A stretch of DNA of 50,347 bases, from positions 1-50,347 of the forward strand of contig JASLRT010000014.1 in assembly GCA_030743815.1 (NCBI GenBank), read 5' to 3'. The translations under genes were made by a program, and so were the position numbers. Source of the stretch: Candidatus Neomarinimicrobiota bacterium. Lineage in GTDB: Bacteria; Fidelibacterota; Marinisomatia; Marinisomatales; S15-B10. Positions 8,462 to 16,688 of the stretch are shown here, piece by piece. The notes beneath the pieces were generated by a model that saw nothing but the letters and a program-made list of their open reading frames with translations, did not search any database and was not told the origin of the DNA. Within the stretch, counting starts at the first letter, position 1. Every line of letters begins with the position of its first letter.

Positions 8462-9561
8462 TCAATCTCTTTCGTCAAAGTACCACTATTCCAGAAAGGC
8501 GGTTTCACGATCACGGCCCCGATGCCTGCATCGCGGATGCTAATCTCAACCCTTGAACCGGGCTTACCATATTCAGCTTCAACAAATCCTATGCCGATAC
8601 CCTTTTTCAGAGATGGAGAGAAGGTTCCGCTGGTAACCTGACCTACTTGCGCACCGTCCCGGAGGATCGGATAGCCGTTTCTTGGAATCCCGCGTTCTTC
8701 CATTTCGAAGGCCACTAATTTACGAGAGATACCGGCAGACTTCAATCGGAGAATTGCATCGCGCCCAATAAAGCTTTCCTGATCAAGTTTGGTTATCCAG
8801 CCGAGTCCAGCTTCAAGAGGTGAGGTCGATTCATCCAGTTCATTGCCATAAAGAACATATCCCATCTCCAGCCGCAAAGTATCCCTGGCGCCGAGACCGA
8901 CAGGCTTTACCCCAAATGAGTCGCCCGCTGCTGTCAGAGCATTCCACAATCGGTCTGCATCGTCATTACTGAGATAGAGTTCGTAGCCCAATTCGCCAGT
9001 GTAACCGGTCCTGGCACACAGAATGGTCACGCTGTCAAATGTTGTTTCCTGGTGATGATAGAAAGAGAGAGCACCGATCCAGGGATCACAATTGAGATTC
9101 TTAAGTAGAGCATGAGAATCGGGTCCCTGCACCGCTATCAGTGTTGTTTCATCAGAAACGTCGCGCAACAAAACATTTTCAGTTTGATGTTCTTTAAGCC
9201 AATCATAGTCCTTGAGGATATTGGATACGTTCACGACCAAAAGATAATCTTCATCCCTTCTATACAAAACACAATCGTCTATGATTCCCCCGTTCTCGTT
9301 GCAGATGGCGGTATACTGCGCCTGACCAACTTCAAGCCGGGCGACATCGTTAATCGTTACTTTTTGCAGGAACTGTCTGGCACCACTCCCACCAATCTCA
9401 AACTCACCCATATGAGACAGATCAAACAGCCCAACCCTTTCCCTCACGACACTGTGCTCTTCGATGATGCTACTGTACTGAATGGGCATCTCAAAACCTG
9501 CGAAAGGAACCATCTTTGCACCCAAGTCAACATGCCTATGGAACAGCGCTGTACGTTTCAC
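8458..9561 (-). CDS. gcvT: Aminomethyltransferase, glycine cleavage T protein
   Basis: T protein of the glycine cleavage system. It transfers the aminomethyl carbon to tetrahydrofolate and releases ammonia. It has 367 residues, with the family start KRTALFHRHVDLGAKMVPFAGFEMP and the folate-site region LGLGARDTLRLEMGY (here VGLGARDTLRLE). Conserved C-terminal GCV_T_C features follow (TSGTFSPSLKKGIGIGFV). The start is GTG at 9561, matching family length, and no Shine-Dalgarno sequence is visible. gcvH and gcvP are not in the window. Pairing with ftsK is positional only. Confidence 0.95.
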   Translation of the reverse strand: MKRTALFHRHVDLGAKMVPFAGFEMPIQYSSIIEEHSVVRERVGLFDLSHMGEFEIGGSGARQFLQKVTINDVARLEVGQAQYTAICNENGGIIDDCVLYRRDEDYLLVVNVSNILKDYDWLKEHQTENVLLRDVSDETTLIAVQGPDSHALLKNLNCDPWIGALSFYHHQETTFDSVTILCARTGYTGELGYELYLSNDDADRLWNALTAAGDSFGVKPVGLGARDTLRLEMGYVLYGNELDESTSPLEAGLGWITKLDQESFIGRDAILRLKSAGISRKLVAFEMEERGIPRNGYPILRDGAQVGQVTSGTFSPSLKKGIGIGFVEAEYGKPGSRVEISIRDAGIGAVIVKPPFWNSGTLTKEIE

Positions 9562-9572
9562 GGTGTATTCAG

Positions 9573-9578
9573 ACTATA
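9573..9578 (-). promoter_or_regulatory. Possible -10 element (TATAGT) close to the gcvT start
   Basis: TATAGT lies 12 bases before the gcvT GTG. If used, transcription would start about 5 bases before the codon, giving an almost leaderless message. That would fit the missing Shine-Dalgarno sequence. No -35 hexamer is recognisable, so this is weak. Confidence 0.25.
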
Positions 9579-9622
9579 ATTTCTTATGTAATCGCTGATG
9601 GTGCAGTCCCGCACCGCGATGA

Positions 9623-10816
9623 TCAAGTCTCAAAGTATTCCTTCAGCCTCCCCAGCCCCTGCACAATATCTTCCACATCTATACCGGAATATGCAAAACG
9701 GATGTAGTAATCTCTCTCATCGGGAAGAGGGCGGCCGAAGTGGTTCCGGGTGCAGAAGGAGATCCCCGTCTTATGCAACGCTTCAGTCTGAAGTTCACCG
9801 ATCTCCGTGAATCCCTTACGTTCCATGATTTCTGTGACCTTGGGGAAAAGGTAAAAGGTGCTGTTTGGGAGGGCAATGTCAATCCCATAGATAGCGTTGA
9901 GACCGTCCACAGCGGCGTTGCGGCGATCCTTCAGGATTTCGAGAATTCTTTTCGGTCCAGACTGATCGCCGTCAATCCCCTCCACCATAGCCCACTGAAT
10001 GAAATGATTAGAACACGACTCATGATTCGTATTCAGCTTGGTAATAACATTAATTACTTTTTCCGGCCCAACACCCGCCCCCAAGCGCCAGCCTGTCATA
10101 GCAAACTTTTTAGAGAAGGTGTACAGAATTACCGTGCGTTCCATCATTCCCGGCAGCGCTACAATAGAGTGGGGTTCGCCTCCGTAACGAATCTCGAAAT
10201 AGGCTTCATCTGAGAGAACCCACAAATCACACTTAAGCGCAAGTTCCGCGAGGGATTTCATCTCATCTTCTGTAGACTCTGCACTGATGGGGTTTTGATA
10301 ATTGTTATAGATGAGAATCCGAGTTTTATCCGTAATGGAATCGTGAAGTTTATCCAAGTCGATGGCGAATCCCTCATCCGTCTGGACGTATCCGTACGGG
10401 ACGGCGACACCCCCCTGGAATTCAATCTGAGATTCATAGATGGGGTAGCCGGGATTGGGATAGAGGACCTCATCTCCGGAATTCATAACAGCGGAGATAA
10501 ACTTGCTGATGAGAGGTTTACCCCCGGGTTGAATGGAGACATTTTCCGGGCCATATATTACTCCGCGCCTGTGACTGACGTCATGGGCTAAGGCCTCTCT
10601 TAGTGTAGCGATTCCCGCTGCCGGAGAGTAGCCTGTTCTTCCGTCCGCGATAGCCTTGCTGGCGGCTTGCACCACATTGGCTGGCGTAGAGATATTCATA
10701 TCACCGAGATGGAAGGGGTAAACCTTGTTTCCCTGTGAAGCCCACCGGGCCGCCTGCACAGACACAGCAAAAGCTGTCTCTGTGCCGAGACGCTTTAATC
10801 GATCAGCAAGTTGCAC
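9623..10816 (-). CDS. Fold-type I (class I/II) PLP aminotransferase
   Basis: A 397-residue PLP enzyme of the aspartate aminotransferase family, probably cytosolic. The early G-TGYSPAAGIATLREAL region and the substrate-site tyrosine area are typical. The PLP-binding lysine is in TFSKKFAMTGWRLG (about residue 240), and an FAYSG motif near the C terminus carries the substrate-carboxylate region. The usual NPxNPTG motif reads NNYQNPISAE, an atypical version, so substrate specificity should not be assumed. The start is GTG at 10816 with an AAAGGA site seven bases upstream. It has its own promoter (10978-11006) and a leader of about 155 bases with two palindromes. Confidence 0.88.
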   Translation of the reverse strand: MQLADRLKRLGTETAFAVSVQAARWASQGNKVYPFHLGDMNISTPANVVQAASKAIADGRTGYSPAAGIATLREALAHDVSHRRGVIYGPENVSIQPGGKPLISKFISAVMNSGDEVLYPNPGYPIYESQIEFQGGVAVPYGYVQTDEGFAIDLDKLHDSITDKTRILIYNNYQNPISAESTEDEMKSLAELALKCDLWVLSDEAYFEIRYGGEPHSIVALPGMMERTVILYTFSKKFAMTGWRLGAGVGPEKVINVITKLNTNHESCSNHFIQWAMVEGIDGDQSGPKRILEILKDRRNAAVDGLNAIYGIDIALPNSTFYLFPKVTEIMERKGFTEIGELQTEALHKTGISFCTRNHFGRPLPDERDYYIRFAYSGIDVEDIVQGLGRLKEYFET

Positions 10817-10860
10817 GAAGTATTTCCTTTTCTATTAAGTTGAACGCCTTCCGCACAAGT

Positions 10861-10876
10861 CCCCTCCTTGGAGGGG
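10861..10876. repeat. GC-rich palindrome with conserved-looking tail
   Basis: CCCCTCC-TT-GGAGGGG is a perfect 7-base stem with a 2-base loop. It is followed to about 10913 by a tail ending GGGTGGGT. The layout resembles intergenic repeat elements I recall from FCB-group genomes. Only one copy is in the window, so repeat status is inferred. It lies in the predicted leader of the aminotransferase mRNA. Confidence 0.4.
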
Positions 10877-10948
10877 TGGATCCGCTGTACCTCGAAGACA
10901 GGGTGGGTAAGTACAATTCTTGATAACTCATCATCATTCATTTGCTAC

Positions 10949-10963
10949 AAACCTTGAAGGTTT
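10949..10963. repeat. Short palindrome AAACCTTGAAGGTTT
   Basis: A perfect inverted repeat of 7 bases around a central G. It falls in the same leader region as the GC-rich palindrome, about 8 bases downstream of the predicted transcription start. No T-run follows, so it is not a classical terminator. Confidence 0.45.
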
Positions 10964-10977
10964 CTGCCCTCACATGA

Positions 10978-11006
10978 ACTATAAGAATCAATTAGTCTTG
11001 AACCAA
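10978..11006 (-). promoter_or_regulatory. Promoter of the aminotransferase gene
   Basis: On the minus strand TTGGTT (11006-11001) and TATAGT (10983-10978) are separated by exactly 17 bases. It sits just after the ruvA stop (11027), so the aminotransferase need not depend on ruv read-through. The predicted start is near 10971. Confidence 0.55.
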
Positions 11007-11026
11007 GATTTTACGAGATACCTCTC

Positions 11027-11620
11027 CTACAGTTTGGTCAGGGCAGACTTAACGATCTCTTCCAAACCGCCTTCCAGCTGACCATCCTTTCTCATACCGG
11101 TGAGTACTTTGAACCCTTGCACCCTTGAGAATCCAAGTGCGGTAAGTGCTGCCAGAGCGTCAGCGAATTCATCACTGAGAGCGTCATCCTCTTTAAGGAT
11201 ATCATCTAAACCTTCGACGGTGACAAATTTCTCCTTTAGTTCGACAATAATTCGTTTAGCCGTCTTCGGTCCGATTCCTGGAAGTGCTGTTAAAGCCGCA
11301 ACATCGCCCGCGATGATCCGGCGCTTGAATTCACCCGGGCTGGCCCCTGACAGAATTCCGATGGCGAGCTTGGGTCCTATTTTCGTAATCCCGATCAACA
11401 TCTTGAAGAGCTCCAACTCTTCCTGCGAATAGAAACCGTAAAGCTCCAGTGCGTCTTCACGGACGTTGAGGTAAGTTATCACCTCTACTTCGGCACCTGC
11501 TTCCGACATATGATCGTAAGTCGGCACCGAAACGAAAATATGTAGTGATATGCCGCCTACATCGATCACGATCCCACTGGGCGTTTTTTGTCTAAGTTTA
11601 CCCTTTACAGAATGAATCAT
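11027..11620 (-). CDS. ruvA: Holliday junction DNA helicase subunit RuvA
   Basis: The junction-binding subunit of the RuvAB branch-migration motor. It has 197 residues from the ATG at 11620 (MIHSVKGKL, the usual RuvA start), with GGAG eight bases upstream. A GTG two codons earlier overlaps the ruvC stop and cannot be excluded. The N-terminal OB fold is followed by two helix-hairpin-helix motifs (MLIGITKIGPKLAIGIL, LTALPGIGPKTAKRIIVELK). The C-terminal RuvB-interacting domain (FADALAALTALGFS) comes last. It is coupled to ruvC; ruvB is not in the window. Confidence 0.96.
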   Translation of the reverse strand: MIHSVKGKLRQKTPSGIVIDVGGISLHIFVSVPTYDHMSEAGAEVEVITYLNVREDALELYGFYSQEELELFKMLIGITKIGPKLAIGILSGASPGEFKRRIIAGDVAALTALPGIGPKTAKRIIVELKEKFVTVEGLDDILKEDDALSDEFADALAALTALGFSRVQGFKVLTGMRKDGQLEGGLEEIVKSALTKL

Positions 11621-11622
11621 AT

Positions 11623-12102
11623 TCACATCTCCGGCGGCTGGTTAAGGTGACAAAGGGCAGTGGCAAGCGCATCGGTGATATCCAGCTTAAGAGGCGTATC
11701 CGGTAACGATAACAGCGACTTCACCATGTATTGAACCTGCTCTTTGGATGCATTTCCATTCCCCACCACAGACATCTTAATCTTGCGCGGCGAATACTCA
11801 AAGCACTGGATATCCTGGTGAGCCCCCGCCAGCAGAATGACGCCCCGCGCCTGCCCCAGCACAAGAGCTGTCCTGGCATTCTTGCTGAAAAAAGCCTCCT
11901 CCACTGCCATTTCATTAGGACTGTTCTCCTCAATAATCTTTTTAAGATCGTCATACAGATAAGATAGGCGTTCATAAAGAGGTTTACCGCCGGGCGGCAA
12001 TACGGTGCCGAACTTAACGGCGCGGTGATCGTGGCCATCTGACTCAATGATGCCATAACCTGTTACCTCGATCCCGGGATCAATCCCGATGATTTTACGC
12101 AA
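11623..12102 (-). CDS. ruvC: Crossover junction endodeoxyribonuclease RuvC
   Basis: The nuclease that resolves Holliday junctions. It has 159 residues, normal size. The RNase H-like active site is present: D8 in IGIDPG, the glutamate of AVEEAFF (about residue 66), and the C-terminal DITDALATA. The start is TTG at 12102, immediately after the yebC stop, with GAGG eight bases upstream. No ATG gives the conserved MRKIIGIDPG start. The order yebC-ruvC-ruvA is conserved in many bacteria. Confidence 0.95.
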   Translation of the reverse strand: MRKIIGIDPGIEVTGYGIIESDGHDHRAVKFGTVLPPGGKPLYERLSYLYDDLKKIIEENSPNEMAVEEAFFSKNARTALVLGQARGVILLAGAHQDIQCFEYSPRKIKMSVVGNGNASKEQVQYMVKSLLSLPDTPLKLDITDALATALCHLNQPPEM

Positions 12103-12849
12103 CTATTGTACCTCAGCAATGACCACTTCATCCATGTCGAAGTTCGACGAGAGGGTCTGGATGTCATCATGATCTTCCAGCGATTCCATCAGATTGATCA
12201 CCTTACGAGCGGTCTCTCCTTCGACCCTGGCCGTATCACGGGGAATATTTGAAATTTCTGCCCCGGTCACAGTGAACTGATTATGCTCCAGATGATGTTT
12301 CAAGTCCGCCATCCTCTCCGGTTCCGAAGTGATCTCGTAGACATCCTCCTCTTCTACAAAGTCGTCACCGCCCCCTTCCAGCACCGTCTCAAGGAGCCTA
12401 TCTTCGTCCATCTCGTTCTTGTCCACCGTCACAAGTCCCTTCTTTTCAAACATCCACGCCACGCATCCTGATGCACCAAGATTGCCGCCGTACATTGTCA
12501 TGAGATGACGGATTTCAGCTACTGTCCGCTTTCTGTTGTCCGTCATCACTTCCATCATGATAGCGACGCCGCCGGGACCATAGCCTTCAAAGACAGCTTC
12601 CTCATAGGTGACGCCGGGGAGTTCGCCCGTCCCCCGCCGGATGGCCCGTTTGACGTTATCGGCAGGCATGTTGGCCGCTTTCGCCGCCAGGACGGCCTGT
12701 CGCAGCCTCGGATTGGCGTCCTCTTCCCCACCGCCCATTCTGGCCGCCACGGTGATCTCCCTGATAAGCCGGGTGAACACCTTGCCGCGCTTAGCGTCCA
12801 CTACCGCCTTCTTGCGCTTAATCTGTGCCCATTTGGAATGACCGGCCAT
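12103..12849 (-). CDS. yebC: YebC/PmpR family protein (TACO1 family)
   Basis: A 248-residue protein with the invariant start MAGHSKWAQIKRKKAVVDAKRG and the middle motif GPGGVAIMMEVMTDNRKRT. Family members act as DNA-binding regulators (PmpR) or as factors relieving ribosome stalling at proline-rich stretches; which applies here is unknown. A strong GGAGG lies just before the ATG. It is the first gene of the yebC-ruvC-ruvA unit. The 180 bases before it hold two copies of a hairpin-forming repeat. Confidence 0.95.
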   Translation of the reverse strand: MAGHSKWAQIKRKKAVVDAKRGKVFTRLIREITVAARMGGGEEDANPRLRQAVLAAKAANMPADNVKRAIRRGTGELPGVTYEEAVFEGYGPGGVAIMMEVMTDNRKRTVAEIRHLMTMYGGNLGASGCVAWMFEKKGLVTVDKNEMDEDRLLETVLEGGGDDFVEEEDVYEITSEPERMADLKHHLEHNQFTVTGAEISNIPRDTARVEGETARKVINLMESLEDHDDIQTLSSNFDMDEVVIAEVQ

Positions 12850-12941
12850 TGGTTCCTCCGATAACTAATGATTGCAGGCGCTTGTCACAAGACTGTATCC
12901 GGACAGGATTAAAATCTCCAAGATTGTCAGCAACAACAGGC

Positions 12942-12970
12942 TTTCCCGACGGGGAAATTTATGGCGAAGG
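12942..12970. repeat. 29-base hairpin repeat, copy 1
   Basis: The unit begins TTTCCCGACGGGGAAA, a perfect 6-base stem with a 4-base loop, and continues to GCGAAGG. An identical copy starts 47 bases later. Both lie between the SPOR-domain gene and yebC. Confidence 0.9.
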
Positions 12971-12988
12971 TGTCTGCCGGACAACCGT

Positions 12989-13017
12989 TTTCCCGACGGG
13001 GAAATTTATGGCGAAGG
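12989..13017. repeat. 29-base hairpin repeat, copy 2
   Basis: Identical over 29 bases to the copy at 12942, with an 18-base spacer. Two copies with a short spacer, in the untranslated region before yebC, do not make a CRISPR array. The hairpins would be transcribed if yebC is read from the bat operon. Confidence 0.9.
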
Positions 13018-13029
13018 CAATGTTGCTTC

Positions 13030-13464
13030 TTAGCGTCTGCTCTGTTGTACCCTAACCTGACTGCGGATAATCCACGCTGTCAGGTATCCCATTTTCCTGA
13101 TACGAAGCTGAACTCTCTCAGCATCGAAACGGGAACGGAAATTCCCCACCCTTACCTTATAGTTTGGGGGATCGAATATCACATAGACTTCATCATCGAA
13201 CAGAGGTAAAAGTTCAGTGCGTAGGTTGGCAGCCGACTCGTGATCCAGAGTTGACAGTACCTGAATCCGGTACCCTTCTTCAGTGGTATCAGCTGACGTT
13301 CTTTTCAGTTCTTCAGGAAGCTCGTCTCCGGGTCGTAGAATGACAGGCCATTTGATTTCAGGTTCACTCAATGTGTTAGGACTAAAGCTTTCATCCACCT
13401 TGACTTTCCTGTCCTGACCACTGACCATAAAGAAGAAAACAATGACAGCAAAAAGTGACCTCAT
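13030..13464 (-). CDS. SPOR-domain protein
   Basis: A 144-residue protein with an N-terminal hydrophobic signal or anchor (MRSLFAVIVFFFMVSG), a variable linker, and a C-terminal SPOR fold (about 65-140: YRIQVLSTLDHESAANLR, then YKVRVGNFRSRFDAERVQLRIRKMGY). SPOR domains bind denuded glycan strands of septal peptidoglycan, so a periplasmic cell-wall role is likely. It lies one base after batE, at the end of the bat row. The specific function is unknown. Confidence 0.85.
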   Translation of the reverse strand: MRSLFAVIVFFFMVSGQDRKVKVDESFSPNTLSEPEIKWPVILRPGDELPEELKRTSADTTEEGYRIQVLSTLDHESAANLRTELLPLFDDEVYVIFDPPNYKVRVGNFRSRFDAERVQLRIRKMGYLTAWIIRSQVRVQQSRR

Positions 13465-13465
13465 C

Positions 13466-14227
13466 TTAAAGTACTCTCATTCTATCTGAATGTATCCAAC
13501 CTTTCTTGCCGTCAATCAGTTCTATTTCCATCCATGGAAACTGTTGGCTTGCAATTTTTGCTTTCGTCCCCTCGTGCACTACAAACAGTAGATTACCGAT
13601 ATCAGTCGGTGCCGAATATACTTTCGCTTCCGTGGCGATGATTACACCTTCCTCTTTGTCCAGGAGATCAAAATAGAGATCTGCAAAGATGACGCCTGAG
13701 AGAAGGGCAATTGCAAGAGTTCCCGCCAGCAGATTGCTGGAAATCACCCGCGGTACCCATTCAAGAAAAGATCCGTTGAGATAAAGTAAGCTGGAAATCA
13801 GGAGAAAGCTACTCACGATGAGGAGCCACTGAGACGGCGAAAATCCACGCTTCAGTGCGCCGTACCATTCCAGAACGAACAGAGCCTCAGGCGCTTCCAC
13901 CCGGTCGACTATTCTGGCATTGGCCACACTCAGATTGAATCTTAAATCGCCATCTCTCGGGTTAAACTTGAGTCCCTTTTCGTAGGCCCATATAGCATCG
14001 CCCAAGCTACCTATCTGATAATATGCATTGCCAAGATTGTAGTAAAGATTCGTATGCGAAAAACCCTGATTCAGCACCTGATTGTAAAGATTGACTGCCT
14101 CGGTATAGCTGTTCTGCTCGTACATCTGGTTGGCATCGCTGAACAGTGAATCGGGATATGAACGCTGAGCCCCCGCTGAAGTGCACAATAAAAGTATAAC
14201 AATCAGGATTAACGAAGTCCTACTCAT
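13466..14227 (-). CDS. batE: BatE-like TPR and SH3-domain protein
   Basis: A 253-residue membrane protein. Signal peptide (MSRTSLILIVILLLCTSAGAQ), then TPR repeats (about 25-100, NLYYNLGNAYYQIGSLGDAIWAYEKGL). Two hydrophobic helices follow (about 133-185), and a C-terminal bacterial SH3 domain (about 195-253) ends in WMEIELIDGKKGWIHSDRM. This matches BatE of the Bacteroides aerotolerance operon. The ATG overlaps the batD stop (ATGA). Confidence 0.85.
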   Translation of the reverse strand: MSRTSLILIVILLLCTSAGAQRSYPDSLFSDANQMYEQNSYTEAVNLYNQVLNQGFSHTNLYYNLGNAYYQIGSLGDAIWAYEKGLKFNPRDGDLRFNLSVANARIVDRVEAPEALFVLEWYGALKRGFSPSQWLLIVSSFLLISSLLYLNGSFLEWVPRVISSNLLAGTLAIALLSGVIFADLYFDLLDKEEGVIIATEAKVYSAPTDIGNLLFVVHEGTKAKIASQQFPWMEIELIDGKKGWIHSDRMRVL

Positions 14228-15984
14228 AAAACAGTATCAATTTTTTTCAGTAATACAGTCGTTCTTTTTGCCATGGCCGCAGCGTCCTTTCCTTTGTCAG
14301 CCAGATCAGAGGGGGCATAACGGGCGCGATCGCATGAGACAAGAATGTCTGTCAAGTCCTGTATCGTATCACTACCAAGTCTGCCATCCAGAATCCTGTT
14401 CAATGAAGCGCTATCCATGCCGGCACGGGAGATACCAAGTCTAGCGCTAAAATAGCTGAAAACAGCATCCGCTACCAGATGAAAACCGGACGGATCCTTT
14501 ACTTTGCGCAGCTTTCTCCTGGCCTTACGCATGGCATTCCGCGACCTACTGATAGCACTTCTTTCTTCTTTCCCATCCTCAAGCGATGTCACAACTCTGG
14601 GAGTCAAAAAGAGTGCCAGCGCCGCAATAGTAAACCACCAGAAAAACGCCGGAATCATCCTTTCGCTCAGAGGTTTCAACTTCACCGCCCCGGTGCGAAT
14701 ATAGCGTATATCCTGACCCAAAAGTGCAATCTCTTCTTTCGTCAGTCCTCTTCCCTCACCCATAATGCCCTTGCCCGGTTTCACATCCAGGACAGCCGTC
14801 TCAGTGGTCGTCTTTTTCCATTCAGATACCTCGGGATTTAAATAGCCGAGTTCTGATCTCGGTATGAAAAATCTGCCCTCTTTGCGCGGAATGATAATGT
14901 ATTCCCACCGCTTCTTTCCGGAGATCTGATCCCGGAAAGGATCCTTCTCAAATGAAGTTTTGGGATTGAACACTTCCAGTCCATCGGGAAAATCCGGTTC
15001 CTCCAGCTGAAAAAGGTTCAGATTTCCCGTCCCCGTCAATTCCACCACATAAGAAACTGCTTCATTAACTTCTGTTGATGTGGTATCGAGATAAGAGGCA
15101 AGAGCAAACTCACCCACAGCGCCGGTAAAATCAGCGGGACGGTTCTCAGCCGGTACGGGCTTCACTGCCAGCTTAAGTCCGTCAGACCTCACAATCTGTT
15201 GCTTGTTCCGCTTGAAGAAATCGTCAAAAAGCGAAGGCACTCTCGATCTCGACGGCACCTCAATGGTGCAGTTCAAGATCATGGGGTCCAGTGTCAAGTC
15301 TCCCGTTGTAGTTGGAAAAAGGGCAATCTTGTAGAGCGTCGCTACCTTGTAGCGAACTCCCTCTAATTGGGCGTCCCTCAGGGTAGGCTGTTTAGGAGCA
15401 TACAGCTCCTCCATCCAGAAACCGATACCTTGCGGCTGCTTTTCCACTGAATACTGACGAAGATTTACTCTCGTGTACAGTTTGTAGCTGACTGTGATCT
15501 GCTCACCGAGGTATGCTTCACTTTTGTCACTCTCCGCCGTCAGAAAAACAAGGGGTGTGGTTGTCTCAGATTGCTGCTGCGGCTCTCCGCTCCTCTGCGC
15601 TGGCTGCCGCTGCCCTTGTGAGACCCGAACAGTAATAGCTTCCGTACGGTAACGTTTCCCATCGATTGTTACGTCCAACGCTGGGATGGTCAACGTGCCA
15701 GATCTTTTGGGAATCAGTGTCCAAGAGAGCGTCTTCGAGCTGGACATTTTTCCATTTACCCACTGGAAGCTGCTACTCTGCGCGGGGCCAGAGATCAGGG
15801 TAAAGTCTTCAATCTGTGAAATATCTAATTGGGCAAAACCTTCGCTTCCTTCTACAGTTACCTTGAAATTGACTGTCTCATTCAATCCTATCTGTTTAGC
15901 ATCCACGGTGGCGAGGAAAGACACATCGGCCCTGAGAATAGACAGAAGGCTGAAAATGAGTAGTAAAGGGCGCAGCAATATCAT
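14224..15984 (-). CDS. batD: BatD oxygen-tolerance protein
   Basis: A 586-residue envelope protein. N-terminal signal (LRPLLLIFSLLSILRA), a long periplasmic region of beta-sandwich repeats typical of BatD (LNETVNFKVTVEGSE...FTLISGP; SYKLYTRVNLRQYSV), then a transmembrane helix at about 450-470 (FFWWFTIAALALFLTP) and a cytoplasmic tail of about 115 residues. BatD is thought to scaffold the VWA proteins BatA and BatB at the membrane. It sits between batC (TAATG, one-base overlap) and batE. The biochemical role of the family is unresolved. Confidence 0.9.
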   Translation of the reverse strand: MILLRPLLLIFSLLSILRADVSFLATVDAKQIGLNETVNFKVTVEGSEGFAQLDISQIEDFTLISGPAQSSSFQWVNGKMSSSKTLSWTLIPKRSGTLTIPALDVTIDGKRYRTEAITVRVSQGQRQPAQRSGEPQQQSETTTPLVFLTAESDKSEAYLGEQITVSYKLYTRVNLRQYSVEKQPQGIGFWMEELYAPKQPTLRDAQLEGVRYKVATLYKIALFPTTTGDLTLDPMILNCTIEVPSRSRVPSLFDDFFKRNKQQIVRSDGLKLAVKPVPAENRPADFTGAVGEFALASYLDTTSTEVNEAVSYVVELTGTGNLNLFQLEEPDFPDGLEVFNPKTSFEKDPFRDQISGKKRWEYIIIPRKEGRFFIPRSELGYLNPEVSEWKKTTTETAVLDVKPGKGIMGEGRGLTKEEIALLGQDIRYIRTGAVKLKPLSERMIPAFFWWFTIAALALFLTPRVVTSLEDGKEERSAISRSRNAMRKARRKLRKVKDPSGFHLVADAVFSYFSARLGISRAGMDSASLNRILDGRLGSDTIQDLTDILVSCDRARYAPSDLADKGKDAAAMAKRTTVLLKKIDTVL

Positions 15985-16688
15985 TACCAGTCTTTCTCTC
16001 TCTTTTTCGACTTGGCCAGGCTCAACAGCCGTTTCATCAAATTCTCTTCATCCGCTTTGAGGGCATTGAGTATAGTTTCAGCATCTGGCTTTTCCCGTTG
16101 TTCTGCCCCACCTTGTTCCTGCGGTTGTGGCTGGCTTTGCTGCGGCCGATTTTCCTGTTGTTTACTTTCACCTTGAGATGGATCTTGCCCGGCTTGATCT
16201 TGCGCCTGCTGTTGCTGTTGTTGCTGCTCTTCTGCCGAATCGTCCTTTTGTTCCTGACCGGATTGATCCGGTTGCTGTTGTTGCTGCATCTGCTCCATCA
16301 GCCGTTTGGTGAATTCATAGTTGTACTTGGCATCAAGGTCACCGGGATTCAATTCCAGCGATTTCCTGAAAGCGGAAAGACTCTCTTCCATCATCCCCTG
16401 CTGATGGAGGGTATTACCGAGATTGTAGTAGCTTTTGGAACGCAGATCATTTTCATCAACTCCAGCAACAGATTTGAATTCCAACGAAGCCCTTTCATAG
16501 TCCTCCTCCAGGTAAGCTGCGTGACCTGCGCCAAATCTCGCTTCTGGCATGTCGGGGTACTTCTTCAGGACAGATTCGTAGTAAGCGAGTGACCGGGATC
16601 CGTCTGCCCCTACTGAGTCAACCGCTACAGGCGGCTGACTCCAAAGGATTGCCGCGCTCGCCGCTGTTAAGATTATATGTCTACACAA
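15984..16688 (-). CDS. batC: BatC-like TPR protein with glutamine-rich tail
   Basis: A 234-residue periplasmic protein when started at the TTG at 16688. That codon has a near-perfect GGAGGGG site five bases upstream and overlaps the batB stop by eight bases. It gives a signal peptide MCRHIILTAASAAILWSQ. Longer in-frame starts lie inside batB and lack such a site. Two or three TPR motifs follow (about 45-140, YYNLGNTLHQQGMMEESLSAFRKSLELNPGD). Then comes a low-complexity Gln-rich stretch (about 150-205) and a short charged C terminus. BatC and BatE are the TPR partners in Bat complexes. Confidence 0.88.
   Translation of the reverse strand: MCRHIILTAASAAILWSQPPVAVDSVGADGSRSLAYYESVLKKYPDMPEARFGAGHAAYLEEDYERASLEFKSVAGVDENDLRSKSYYNLGNTLHQQGMMEESLSAFRKSLELNPGDLDAKYNYEFTKRLMEQMQQQQQPDQSGQEQKDDSAEEQQQQQQQAQDQAGQDPSQGESKQQENRPQQSQPQPQEQGGAEQREKPDAETILNALKADEENLMKRLLSLAKSKKREKDW

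Noticed and set aside
12942-13017. A CRISPR array
   Set aside because: Only two repeat units with an 18-base spacer, no further copies and no cas genes nearby.
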